The notes under the pieces: generated by a model
Databases searched by the model: none
What the model was told of the DNA's origin: nothing
What the model saw: only the letters and a program-made list of their open reading frames with translations
Shown: positions 15,601 to 24,459 of the stretch, piece by piece
How the letters are laid out: the number at the start of each line of letters is the position of its first letter
How positions within the stretch are numbered: position 1 is the first letter of the stretch
Translations under genes and position numbers: made by a program
From: Paenibacillus sp. G2S3
GTDB lineage: Bacteria > Bacillota > Bacilli > Paenibacillales > Paenibacillaceae
NCBI RefSeq assembly: GCF_030123105.1
Contig: NZ_CP126095.1
Span: 248,001 to 312,000 of the forward strand
DNA length: 64,000 nt
Direction of reading: 5' to 3'

Positions 15601-17189
15601 TCCTCCGTTAGATCTCCCGGTTTTTCTGGTGGTGTACTCTTTACCCTAACCATATTTTTTTGATTGATTAGCTTAGGGCGGGTAAACATAGCCCAACGGG
15701 GCATTCGGAAAAAGGTGTCCTTTTGATCAGCAAGATTAAACGGAGCTAACGGGCTCATATAAGGAACTCCAAAGGAGCGTAAGCTACACATATGAAGCAC
15801 TATCGCGATAACCCCAATAATGATTCCGAACAATCCAAAGGAAGCAGCTAGAAACATCATTGGGAAACGAAGCATTCTGACCGTCAAGGCGAGATCAAAG
15901 GCTGGTAGAACAAAGCTGGAAATAGCCGTGATTGCGACAACAATGAGCATGGCGGCAGAAACAATACCGGCATCAACTGCTGCAGTCCCAATCACTAGAG
16001 TTCCCACAATAGAGACAGATTGGGCTATGGTTTGAGGCATTCTTACACTAGCTTCTCTTATAATCTCAAAGGCAAGCTCCATTAAAAGTGCTTCAATAAA
16101 TGCTGGAAGCGGCACGCCTTCCCGTTGAGCAGCTAAACTAATGAGCAGCGTTGTGGGCAACATCTCTTGATGGAAGGTAGTAATAGCTACATATAAAGAT
16201 GGGGCTAGTAGGGATATGAATATACAGAAATAACGGAGCATCCGAACTAGGGTGCTGACATCCGCACGTTGGTAATAATCCTCTGCGGTCTGCATAAAGG
16301 AAACGAACGTGGTAGGAACCATCATTACTTCAGGAGTGCCATCTACTAATATGGCTACTTTCCCTTCCAGTAGAGCAGAAGCGATCACATCAGGTCGTTC
16401 GGTATGATGAATGGTTGGAAATGGAGTATAGGTTTCATCCTCGATTAATTCCTCGATATAACCACTCTCCAAGATGCCATCGATGTCGATTCGATCTAAA
16501 CGTGAATGTACTTCTTGCACCACCCCGTCATCTACAATTCCTTTGATATACATAATAGCTACATCGGTTTGGGTCACGCGTCCGATTTGTTGTGTTTCTA
16601 ACCACAGATTAGGGTCTTTTATTTTCCGCCGGATTAAGGCGGTGTTGGTACGCATGCTTTCTGTGAAAGCTTCCTTGGGACCACGGATCACTGTTTCTGT
16701 AGCACTTTCCGTGACACCACGGTCTTTCCAACCACGCATACCAATCGTGAAGCCCTTGATGTATCCATCTAGTAAGAGAATCACATCTCCTGATAATAGG
16801 GAGGTTAACAAAGGATGGAACTCCGTCGCATCTTTGATGTCCCCAACGGTAAGCATGTGATTTCTTAATAAGGAATAATTGTCACTCTCAGGTTCTAAGC
16901 TCAAATCTGGAATTTCTAAGACAAGAGACTCCAGAATGAAATCCTGAATAGCTTTACTGTCAGCAAGTCCATCCGTATAAAAAATAGCGGCTTTCATTTG
17001 TTGCTTGGAGCCAATGAAGAAATCTCTGACCACAAGGTCTGTGCTATTGCCGAGTGCTGTTTTTATATGTTCAATATTATCTTGAAGGTTTTCCTTGAGA
17101 GGCTCTTTAGGTAATTCTTTAGTGGGGTTGGGGTGCCCTAATGTAGGGTTTTTGAATATTTTAGTGATGGTTCTGTTCAGAAATCCCAT
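15597..17189 (-). CDS. GerA-type spore germination protein
   Basis: A subunit of a nutrient germinant receptor, 530 residues, normal for the GerAA/GerKA family. It has a large soluble N-terminal region followed by several membrane segments in the last third (for example AALLMELAFEIIREASVRMP and LRFPMMFLAASFGLFG) and a C-terminal cytoplasmic tail. Family signatures include DGLADSKAIQDFI, ESGYIEELIEDETYTPFPT and PYMSPLAPFN. The ATG at 17189 has GAGGGA about ten bases upstream. It heads the operon A, deleted C, B, D, C, B. Its last residues (PGDLTEE) recur in the frame just upstream of the intact C gene, which supports the duplication history. Confidence 0.93.
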   Translation of the reverse strand: MGFLNRTITKIFKNPTLGHPNPTKELPKEPLKENLQDNIEHIKTALGNSTDLVVRDFFIGSKQQMKAAIFYTDGLADSKAIQDFILESLVLEIPDLSLEPESDNYSLLRNHMLTVGDIKDATEFHPLLTSLLSGDVILLLDGYIKGFTIGMRGWKDRGVTESATETVIRGPKEAFTESMRTNTALIRRKIKDPNLWLETQQIGRVTQTDVAIMYIKGIVDDGVVQEVHSRLDRIDIDGILESGYIEELIEDETYTPFPTIHHTERPDVIASALLEGKVAILVDGTPEVMMVPTTFVSFMQTAEDYYQRADVSTLVRMLRYFCIFISLLAPSLYVAITTFHQEMLPTTLLISLAAQREGVPLPAFIEALLMELAFEIIREASVRMPQTIAQSVSIVGTLVIGTAAVDAGIVSAAMLIVVAITAISSFVLPAFDLALTVRMLRFPMMFLAASFGLFGIIIGVIAIVLHMCSLRSFGVPYMSPLAPFNLADQKDTFFRMPRWAMFTRPKLINQKNMVRVKSTPPEKPGDLTEE

Positions 17190-17292
17190 AGTTGTTATCC
17201 CTCTTCCGCAAGCTGCTGTGAAATTAGCTATTACCAAAATGAGGTGGGATTATTCTTTGAATAATCTACTGCGGATTTGGGGATGAGCATGC

Positions 17293-17322
17293 AAAAAAGC
17301 CGTCGAGAGAATCTCGACAGCT
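17293..17322 (-). terminator. Rho-independent terminator of udk
   Basis: On the minus strand GTCGAGA and TCTCGAC form a hairpin followed by GGCTTTTTT. It lies just downstream of udk and separates it from the germination operon. Confidence 0.85.
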
Positions 17323-17348
17323 AGGGTAGAACTACATATTTAACATCT

Positions 17349-17975
17349 TTAGGACGTCCAGTCGTTCGTCAGATGCTTCTCAGTTAATATGGACAGCAAC
17401 TGGATACCCACCTCATTATGGCCACCTTCTGGGATGATCAAATCGGCGTATTTTTTGGATGGCTCAATAAAAGCTTCGTGCATCGGTTTAACCGTGCTCA
17501 AATATTGGTGATGGATCGACTGGATGCTCCGACCACGTTCCTCGATATCACGGAGTACCCGGCGGAGGATGCGTACATCCGGATCAGCATCAACAAAGAC
17601 TTTGATATCAAGCATATCGCGGAGGTTCTCGTCGGATAGAACATGGAGTCCCTCGATGATTACAATATTGTTGGGTTTCAGTTCTACGGTCTCCGTAGTG
17701 GAGCGGGCATGAACTGTGAAGTCATACACCGGTGCATATGCGGCCCTATCTTCTCGCAGACATTTAAGATGCTCAATAAGCAGCTCGTTGTCGAAGGCGA
17801 AAGGATGATCGTAATTGATGGATTCACGTTCAGCGAAGCTGAGGTGTGAATGATCTTTATAGTAGTTATCTTGAGATATGAAAGTTACCTTTCCCGTTCC
17901 AAGACGGTCAATGACGGAGCGGGCTACGGTTGTTTTTCCCGAGCCGGTGCCGCCGGCGATACCAATTATGAGCAT
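17349..17975 (-). CDS. udk: Uridine kinase
   Basis: Cytoplasmic uridine/cytidine kinase of the pyrimidine salvage pathway, converting uridine or cytidine to UMP or CMP with ATP or GTP. The P-loop GIAGGTGSGKTTVARS lies at the N-terminus; the family-typical SQDNYYKDHSHLSFAERESI, NYDHPFAFDN, YDFTVHAR and KYADLIIPEGGHN follow. With the ATG at 17975 the protein has 208 residues; a TTG at 17984 would add three but would lie only three bases from the GGGAGGG. Single-gene unit with its own terminator. Confidence 0.95.
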   Translation of the reverse strand: MLIIGIAGGTGSGKTTVARSVIDRLGTGKVTFISQDNYYKDHSHLSFAERESINYDHPFAFDNELLIEHLKCLREDRAAYAPVYDFTVHARSTTETVELKPNNIVIIEGLHVLSDENLRDMLDIKVFVDADPDVRILRRVLRDIEERGRSIQSIHHQYLSTVKPMHEAFIEPSKKYADLIIPEGGHNEVGIQLLSILTEKHLTNDWTS

Positions 17976-18132
17976 GTGATTCAATAACCCTCCCTAAGAT
18001 TGCCGTTGCAATTCCAATATTGTAGCACAGCGTTCATGTTTTTTCACCTTAGATCGGGTAAAATTAAGATGGGATTTTTTGAAATTCGTCTATATTAGGG
18101 ACAAGGCAAACACGGAAGGGGCAATTCTACCA

Positions 18133-19245
18133 ATGAACGGAAAAAAATTAGTGCAAGAGGCCTTTAATGAAACAACTTATCGAATCGTAGGACATGGGAA
18201 TCGAGATGTTCAAGTCTTGAAGGAAGCCTTTGAAGCTGTAGAAGATAGTACACCATCTGATATTTATGGATCGGGAAAGGTGATTGAGGATTTCCAGTCG
18301 GAGATGGCGAAGCTTCTGGGAAAAGAAACAGCAGTCTTCTTTCCGAGTGGAACGATGGCACAGCAAATCGCCTTAAGAATATGGTGTGATGAAAAGGGAC
18401 TTAAAAGCGTCGCCTATCATCCTTTATGTCATTTGGAGATCCATGAGCAGGATGGGTTGAAGGAATTGCATCATATCGAGCCTGTCCTACTTGCGGACAA
18501 GGATCGACTAATCACCTTGGATGATGTATTACAATTGAAGGAAGATATTGCTTGTCTGCTGCTTGAATTGCCGCAGCGTGAGATTGGCGGACAGTTACCA
18601 GAGTATAAGGAGCTTGAAGCGATTTCCGCACATTGCCGTGCTCACGGAATTAAGCTGCATTTGGATGGCGCAAGATTGCTTGAGACGCTTCCCTATTATG
18701 GCAAGACAGCTGCTGAGATCTGCGCCCTCTTTGATAGTGTCTATATCTCACTGTATAAAGGAATCGGTGGGATTGCTGGCGCGATTCTTGCAGGCGGTGA
18801 GGAGTTTACGAAGCAATCGAAGATATGGAAACGGCGGCATGGTGGCGACCTAATCAGTCTGTATCCATACATTATTTCCTCTGATTATTACTACCAGCAA
18901 AGAGTAAATAAGATGCAGCAGTATTATGAAGGGGCTAAGGAGCTTGCTGCTTTAGTTAATCAATGTCATGCGGTGACTACGTTACCTGCTGAGCCTGTCT
19001 CCAACATGTTTCATATGCATTTTCAAATATCTAGGGAGAGCATTGAACCGATCCTATCTTCTGTATATGAGGCAACAGGAATCGGCTTAAGCGCAGCGAT
19101 AAGACCAACGGGAGAACATAGTTCTTATTGCGAGATCAGTATTGGAGACAAGTACGCAGACATCCCTAAAGAAGAGGTAAAAGGCTTCTTACTGCTGCTC
19201 GATAAGCTAATGCGTGAATCATCTTCCGAGCAGCGCTCGAAGTAA
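18133..19245 (+). CDS. Threonine aldolase family PLP enzyme
   Basis: PLP-dependent beta-eliminating lyase family protein of 370 residues, most like low-specificity L-threonine aldolases, which split threonine to glycine and acetaldehyde. Typical features are DIYGSGKVIEDFQSEMAKLL with FFPSGTMAQQ, the aspartate in LHLDGARLLE that holds the pyridine nitrogen, and the lysine in SVYISLYKGIGGIAGAIL expected to form the Schiff base. The ATG at 18133 follows GGAAGGGG; the frame opens at a TTG at 18079 without a ribosome binding site. It converges with the glycosyltransferase gene and overlaps its end by 27 bases. Confidence 0.87.
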   Translation: MNGKKLVQEAFNETTYRIVGHGNRDVQVLKEAFEAVEDSTPSDIYGSGKVIEDFQSEMAKLLGKETAVFFPSGTMAQQIALRIWCDEKGLKSVAYHPLCHLEIHEQDGLKELHHIEPVLLADKDRLITLDDVLQLKEDIACLLLELPQREIGGQLPEYKELEAISAHCRAHGIKLHLDGARLLETLPYYGKTAAEICALFDSVYISLYKGIGGIAGAILAGGEEFTKQSKIWKRRHGGDLISLYPYIISSDYYYQQRVNKMQQYYEGAKELAALVNQCHAVTTLPAEPVSNMFHMHFQISRESIEPILSSVYEATGIGLSAAIRPTGEHSSYCEISIGDKYADIPKEEVKGFLLLLDKLMRESSSEQRSK

Positions 19246-20535
19246 CGAGATCCGTAATAATTGTTTTTTAATAAGCTTTGTACGGAATTCATTTCTTAAT
19301 GGATTGTAGATCGGCGGGCAATGGTTAAGGGCCCAATGATACATGAATTTAAAGTCTGTAGCGTCTTTCGCAGAATTTAATAAATAGTATGAGATTGTAT
19401 CATAAGCATTATGGTTAAACCATTCCGTCATTTCCTGCTCACTATATCCATATTTCTGAACGGCCATATTCTTAATCAACAGCTTCTCCTCCAGATTCTC
19501 AATTAAGAATCGCTGACTCAAATTAAAAGTAATGTTGTCCCCGTGTAATCTGTATACACCGGCGAGGGTATCTATGAAGCCAGCATCACCGACCAACAAG
19601 GAGCGCAGATAAATAGAAGCATCGTTGACCATGTTCATATGCAGGATATCCATAGCCATTAAAGCCTCGCGCTTAAAGACAGTTGTTAAGGTGGAGGAGG
19701 GCTTTGGATATCCTTTTTTCTCGAAATTCATGAAATAATCCTGCTTCTTAATAATCCTGCTTAGCTGTAGGCTACTGATCTTCAGTTGCTTGGCCTTTGA
19801 AAATTCAAGAAACACATTAGCAGCTACGAATGATATATCGGGATGATGATTGTGAAAGTCCACAGCCTTACTTAAATAATTCATGTCAATCAGATAGTCA
19901 TCATCATCGAGAAAAAGAACATATTCACCATCACCATGAGCAGCGAAAGCTTTACGGCGATTGTTTCCCGGCCCGCTATTCTTTTCGTTCTGCATGTAGA
20001 TTACCCGTGACTCGCCTCCGAAGCTTTGATGCATTAACTCTTCCGTGCCATCTGTAGAGCAATCATCAATAACTGTGATTTCTATATATGGATAGTCTTG
20101 CTTTAAGATGCTTTGGATCGCTTGATATAGGAATGCCTTTCTATTGTAAGTAGTGATAATGACACTGACCTTGGGATAATCGGCAAAGGCAAGAAGTGCC
20201 GGGTGCGAAGTATCCGTATGTGGGGACTGATGTTTGAGTGCAACTAACCCATGGATTAACCCGTCGATCTCTTCGTTCACGATACTGAATTGCTCTGACA
20301 GATAGAACCTTAATGCATCCTCTGAAGCTCTCTCTGTGAGATAAGCATGGATCACCTCAGATAAGGTTTCCAGAAAGGTTCTAACTTGCGGATTTTGTTC
20401 TTTATCTATGATCAGACGGCATCTTTGGAATATTTCTTTATCATCCAATTGAAGGGTAGATGAAGGGCTGATTTCATCATTAAGGTCATTTAGAAAGACG
20501 TAACAGGCTTGCTGTAAAACCTCGCTATGATCCAT
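19219..20535 (-). CDS. Glycosyltransferase family 2
   Basis: Protein of 438 residues. An alpha-helical N-terminal region of about 125 residues precedes a GT-A domain beginning VSVIITTYNRKAFLYQAIQS, with the nucleotide-binding VIDDCSTDGTEELM and the metal-binding YVLFLDDDDYLID. No membrane segments are seen, so it acts at the cytoplasmic face. The ATG at 20535 has GGAGG seven bases upstream. Last gene of a four-gene glycan cluster; its start lies 19 bases after the flippase stop. The sugar and acceptor cannot be told. Confidence 0.88.
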   Translation of the reverse strand: MDHSEVLQQACYVFLNDLNDEISPSSTLQLDDKEIFQRCRLIIDKEQNPQVRTFLETLSEVIHAYLTERASEDALRFYLSEQFSIVNEEIDGLIHGLVALKHQSPHTDTSHPALLAFADYPKVSVIITTYNRKAFLYQAIQSILKQDYPYIEITVIDDCSTDGTEELMHQSFGGESRVIYMQNEKNSGPGNNRRKAFAAHGDGEYVLFLDDDDYLIDMNYLSKAVDFHNHHPDISFVAANVFLEFSKAKQLKISSLQLSRIIKKQDYFMNFEKKGYPKPSSTLTTVFKREALMAMDILHMNMVNDASIYLRSLLVGDAGFIDTLAGVYRLHGDNITFNLSQRFLIENLEEKLLIKNMAVQKYGYSEQEMTEWFNHNAYDTISYYLLNSAKDATDFKFMYHWALNHCPPIYNPLRNEFRTKLIKKQLLRISLLRALLGR

Positions 20536-20554
20536 TTGGGGGCCTCCTGCTGTG

Positions 20555-22102
20555 TTATTTGGATAAACCACTTACCTTAGGTCTAGCTGCAATTTTACTT
20601 TTGAGTTTATATCGATACGTTTTGAGATGTCCCCATGTATACAGGAAAACTTCCCGTTCCATTAAGGAGGCAATTACGAAATATACGGGTAGGATCACAA
20701 GCCCTAACAGTACACCCCACAACATAATTCCTGCATAGGAATGGATAGGGATGTCGATGGCGCTGGAGATTAGAATAATGCCAACAAAAACGACTGCATT
20801 CGTAAGCCATCTTCTAAAAGTGACCCAAGGGCTCCGCTCCAGCAAATGTCTGCTAGCATAGACCACGATATCTATGGAGCGATACAAGAGAGCGGCTATC
20901 GTTCCCATCAATACACCGTAAATCCCCATAAAGATAACGAAGACAATAGAAGCGACTAGATTGATGGCGGATTCTAGAATGGAACGGTTCTGTGTGTTCT
21001 TGAAATGTCCGGCGATCGTAATCACATTATTGGAGGAAGCTCTGGCATTGGTTAATAATTTGATGACTACGAACAGGATCGGCAGCCACATATCGATATA
21101 ATTCACGTCATTTACCCCAGCGGTATACAGTTTCATAAAAGGTAGAATTAGAATGTAAGCTACCGTTAGAATCGAGAAAATGAGCCCCATAAAATACACT
21201 TCGTAAGCATCATAAAATTTAATAAAGGCTTCTTTACTCTCATGAAAGCTCTGACCTAGAGCAGCTTTCACGCTTCCGTTTATGGTTTGGACAATGTTAT
21301 CTACAATTGTAAAAATCATGTTGTACATGACATAAATGCTGACGATCTTTAAGTTCGTAAATATAGTCAGGATTAGCACGTCAGTATTTCTAAACACTAA
21401 GTAGGAGATCTCATGGACTAACACGGAATTTTTTTGACCAATGGCTTCATAGTCTGGTTTGAGATTAAGGTTGATCCATTTGTAATGCTTATTGATATAG
21501 ATATAGAAGACGACGATTTGAAGTATGGTCAATATGAAATAGGAAGCTTGCACAGCGATGATGTTAACGCCTTGAAGTAATAACAGAATCCGAACCACAT
21601 TGTTCAGAATATTAGCCACGGTGACTATAGAAGTCTCTACATAGCTTTTTCCCTCTGCAGCGAGAAGGACTTTGAATTTTCCTTGAAAATAATAATTGAT
21701 CGCTCCACCCATTCCTGTAAGTAAAATAATGAGCATAACCGATAATCGATCGATGTCAGAAGTGATCACTAATGGATACAGGGTGGCGAGTAGAAGGACG
21801 GCGAAGAAATAATAAATGCCTGTTTTTTTATAATAGCTAGAGGTGGCGGCCAGAATAGAGTTGATGTGGTTCTTATCATCCGAAGCTACTGGCTTGTATA
21901 GGGCTTGGATCGAAGCGGCGCCTACGCCGGCTTCCAGCAGGGCCAAATAACTAATGATCTGTACAATAGAAGCGATTAATCCGTTTGCTTCAGAGCCATA
22001 GTTGACCATAATCAGTCGGGGGATGAAAAATCCGAGGATGATCGTGATGAGCTGACTCCCGAGTCCAAAGGATAAGTTAAGAATGCTCCGCTTGGCTCTC
22101 AT
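20555..22102 (-). CDS. Polysaccharide flippase (MATE-like, Wzx type)
   Basis: Membrane protein of 515 residues with about twelve to fourteen hydrophobic segments, starting MRAKRSILNLSFGLGSQLIT, the usual beginning of oligosaccharide flippases that move lipid-linked repeat units across the membrane. The motif NYGSEANGLIASIVQIISYL is common in this family. The ATG at 22102 has AAAGGAGG nearby and lies inside the last codons of the pyruvyltransferase gene, so translation is coupled. It is expected to export the glycan made by the neighbouring enzymes. Confidence 0.88.
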   Translation of the reverse strand: MRAKRSILNLSFGLGSQLITIILGFFIPRLIMVNYGSEANGLIASIVQIISYLALLEAGVGAASIQALYKPVASDDKNHINSILAATSSYYKKTGIYYFFAVLLLATLYPLVITSDIDRLSVMLIILLTGMGGAINYYFQGKFKVLLAAEGKSYVETSIVTVANILNNVVRILLLLQGVNIIAVQASYFILTILQIVVFYIYINKHYKWINLNLKPDYEAIGQKNSVLVHEISYLVFRNTDVLILTIFTNLKIVSIYVMYNMIFTIVDNIVQTINGSVKAALGQSFHESKEAFIKFYDAYEVYFMGLIFSILTVAYILILPFMKLYTAGVNDVNYIDMWLPILFVVIKLLTNARASSNNVITIAGHFKNTQNRSILESAINLVASIVFVIFMGIYGVLMGTIAALLYRSIDIVVYASRHLLERSPWVTFRRWLTNAVVFVGIILISSAIDIPIHSYAGIMLWGVLLGLVILPVYFVIASLMEREVFLYTWGHLKTYRYKLKSKIAARPKVSGLSK

Positions 22103-23204
22103 AACGTATCCTCCTTTCGTAAAGCGATAAATACGTATCCAGCTGCTCAAAATGTCTTTCGGCATGTTTCGCTTGCAGCGTGACATCCATGTAGTGAGCA
22201 GTCATGCTTTCAAAAACCTGCGCAGGCTGGAGCTGCTCCAGTGTAGTGAAATCGGTATATAACCCATTGAACTGGGCATCTTCCATTACGTTGATCATTT
22301 TTTTGCTGTAAGCTACGGGAAACACTGGTTTACCCAATACCCAGCCCAGAATCATCGCATGGAATCTTGAAGCTACGATAAAGCTGGAATGGGCTAGAAC
22401 GGCCAAGACCTCTTCCATATTCGTTTTGTATAAATGCACTTGGATGGAATCCTCATAAGAGGGGCCCATAAGACTCTGGATTTCCTCAATCGCCAGCTGA
22501 TCGCCTTCGTGTTCACAAAATGACATGAAATGAACAGCGTAGCCTTTTTCAATGAAATAAATTGCGAGTTCTTTCATTTTTTCATAATAGAGGTTGTCAA
22601 AACCGTTCAGACCTTTAGCAGAAGGCTTAATGACGGATAAGACGATATAATCCTTTGATTCGGTTTGAAGATCTAGCGGGTCAAGCTGAAAAATAATATC
22701 GGGTGCTAAACGGACATGATCCAGATCCTCGAATAAATCATAAGAGTACTTTTCTCTAAAGCAGATGTCTGTATAGTCCTTAAAAATCCGCTTGTGTTCC
22801 TCATAATATTCATTATCTGTATAAGGGCCAAAATTGGCTCCTAATAAATAGTAGGGTTTATTCTTATTCCGGATGGCTTCTGCGTTCTTAAAATGCTCCT
22901 CCCAATGCTCTGCCTGCATAAAGATCGAGCCACCGATATGAACAACGCCGTCGGAGCGATTGGCCATATATTTTTGCGCCAGATTATGTATCTTTAACCT
23001 TCTGCAAATAGAGGCAATGCCTCTTAAGAAAAGGGAATCAGAAGGATACACTTTGAGGTTCTTGATCTCTTTGAAGCATAGCTTGTATAAGCGTGGAGCG
23101 CAGATTCTGAATTCGGTATCCGGATATCTCTCACATAGCACCTTAATGAATAAATCATCGCCCAAATTAAATTCGGTATAGGCATAGATCAGCATCTTTT
23201 TCAT
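22077..23204 (-). CDS. Polysaccharide pyruvyl transferase family protein
   Basis: A 375-residue member of the CsaB/WcaK-like family that transfers pyruvate from phosphoenolpyruvate to sugars as a ketal. Its features are YTEFNLGDDLFIKVLCERYP at the N-terminus, VVHIGGSIFMQ, and the C-terminal SSFIVASRFHAMILGWVLGKP with the conserved RFHA. Pyruvylated wall polymers commonly anchor SLH-domain proteins in Paenibacillus and relatives (family knowledge); whether this is the main CsaB is not shown. Overlaps the upstream glycosyltransferase by four bases. Confidence 0.88.
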   Translation of the reverse strand: MKKMLIYAYTEFNLGDDLFIKVLCERYPDTEFRICAPRLYKLCFKEIKNLKVYPSDSLFLRGIASICRRLKIHNLAQKYMANRSDGVVHIGGSIFMQAEHWEEHFKNAEAIRNKNKPYYLLGANFGPYTDNEYYEEHKRIFKDYTDICFREKYSYDLFEDLDHVRLAPDIIFQLDPLDLQTESKDYIVLSVIKPSAKGLNGFDNLYYEKMKELAIYFIEKGYAVHFMSFCEHEGDQLAIEEIQSLMGPSYEDSIQVHLYKTNMEEVLAVLAHSSFIVASRFHAMILGWVLGKPVFPVAYSKKMINVMEDAQFNGLYTDFTTLEQLQPAQVFESMTAHYMDVTLQAKHAERHFEQLDTYLSLYERRIRYESQAEHS

Positions 23205-24232
23205 AGTCTAGATTCCTTTCGCTTGAACCTGGATAAGCCTCTCTCCACAGAAATGAATCTGTGATATAGAAGCGGGGAGATTAAGAATGCTCGGATATAA
23301 AGGGCTAATCTTCGATCATTCCCTCTATAACGTCTTATGAGTTCATACATTTCTTGATTTAGTTCAGGATAGGTATGGTCGATGTCGCGAAGTAACTCTT
23401 GAATGCTTACGCCTTCTGTCTCATTTAGACAGGTCTTTAGGTTGAAAAAGTAGTTCTCGATCAGCTCACGATTTCTTATATAAGGGGATATCGTATCTAA
23501 CTGCTCAAAGGGATGGGCCTCGAAATAGGCATCGACCCGTTTGAATACATCGACGACATCAAATTTTTTCACATTATAGCTGTTGGAAATCGACGTGTTT
23601 CTTTGTAAATAAAACGATAATATATCCGGTAACGTGATGACTCTTGCGGCTCTGGATAAGGCTTTGTAAATAAACTCCTGATCTTCTCCATTCACACAGC
23701 GCTCCGTATATTTGAGCCCATGAAGGAGTAGTAATTCCCGTTTGTACGCAATGCTCCCTGTCCATATTCGTAAGCTTTTGTTCACGAGAATATGAGTCAG
23801 CGCTTCACTACCTGTGATGCCGCTATAAGCAGAGGCGTAGCTCAAAATAGTAACTCCATCCTCTGAAACATGGTTATATCCCCAGCAAATAATCTCAGGG
23901 TCTGATGCTTGAGTATTGTTATGAATGGTTCGTACTAAGTCTGTAGAGATATAATCATCTCCATCTAGAAACAACACATATTTCCCTGTGGCTTCTGCTA
24001 AGCCTGTATTTCTAGCCGCACTTACCCCTTGATTCTCTGTTCGAATAACTTTGCAGAAAAGTTTGGGGTTAAGTGAAAGTATCGATTCTATAACGTTGTA
24101 GGTGTTATCCGTAGATCCATCATCTACGATAATGACCTCGAATTGCTGTTCGTTTTGGTCAAGGAGTGAATTAAACATAGGGGTTATATATTGTTCGATA
24201 TTGTATACAGGGACCACAATGCTTAAATTCAT
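23201..24232 (-). CDS. Glycosyltransferase family 2
   Basis: First gene of the glycan cluster, 343 residues. The GT-A domain begins MNLSIVVPVYNIEQYITPMF and continues VIIVDDGSTDNTYNVIES, GVSAARNTGL and YVLFLDGDDYIS; the last holds the metal-binding acidic residues. The C-terminal half is helical and ends in a basic stretch (RGLSRFKRKESRL). Coupled to the pyruvyltransferase by a four-base overlap. The upstream gap of about 230 bases to the divergent hydrolase gene is AT-rich and should hold both promoters, which I could not define. Confidence 0.9.
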   Translation of the reverse strand: MNLSIVVPVYNIEQYITPMFNSLLDQNEQQFEVIIVDDGSTDNTYNVIESILSLNPKLFCKVIRTENQGVSAARNTGLAEATGKYVLFLDGDDYISTDLVRTIHNNTQASDPEIICWGYNHVSEDGVTILSYASAYSGITGSEALTHILVNKSLRIWTGSIAYKRELLLLHGLKYTERCVNGEDQEFIYKALSRAARVITLPDILSFYLQRNTSISNSYNVKKFDVVDVFKRVDAYFEAHPFEQLDTISPYIRNRELIENYFFNLKTCLNETEGVSIQELLRDIDHTYPELNQEMYELIRRYRGNDRRLALYIRAFLISPLLYHRFISVERGLSRFKRKESRL

Positions 24233-24459
24233 GTGCTCGCTCCTTTCCTGTGTAAAACTGGATGATAAGCTAACTTAAGCTTACTATTCATAAGAAAAGG
24301 TTGTATATACTACTTTAGTTTACTTATTACTGGCTCTATTCGTTGTAGTATCATGTGAATAATAATTATTACAGTATGTAAAATGAAAATCATATGGATT
24401 GGTATAACATATATAGAAAGCCATTAAAATCATGAACGCTCGAAGTGGAGGGGCCTACG

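Noticed and set aside
24360..24440. SigE-like promoter (CATATG with CATATATA) upstream of the carbamoylase gene
   Set aside because: Spacing is about two to three bases too short and AT-rich chance matches are common.
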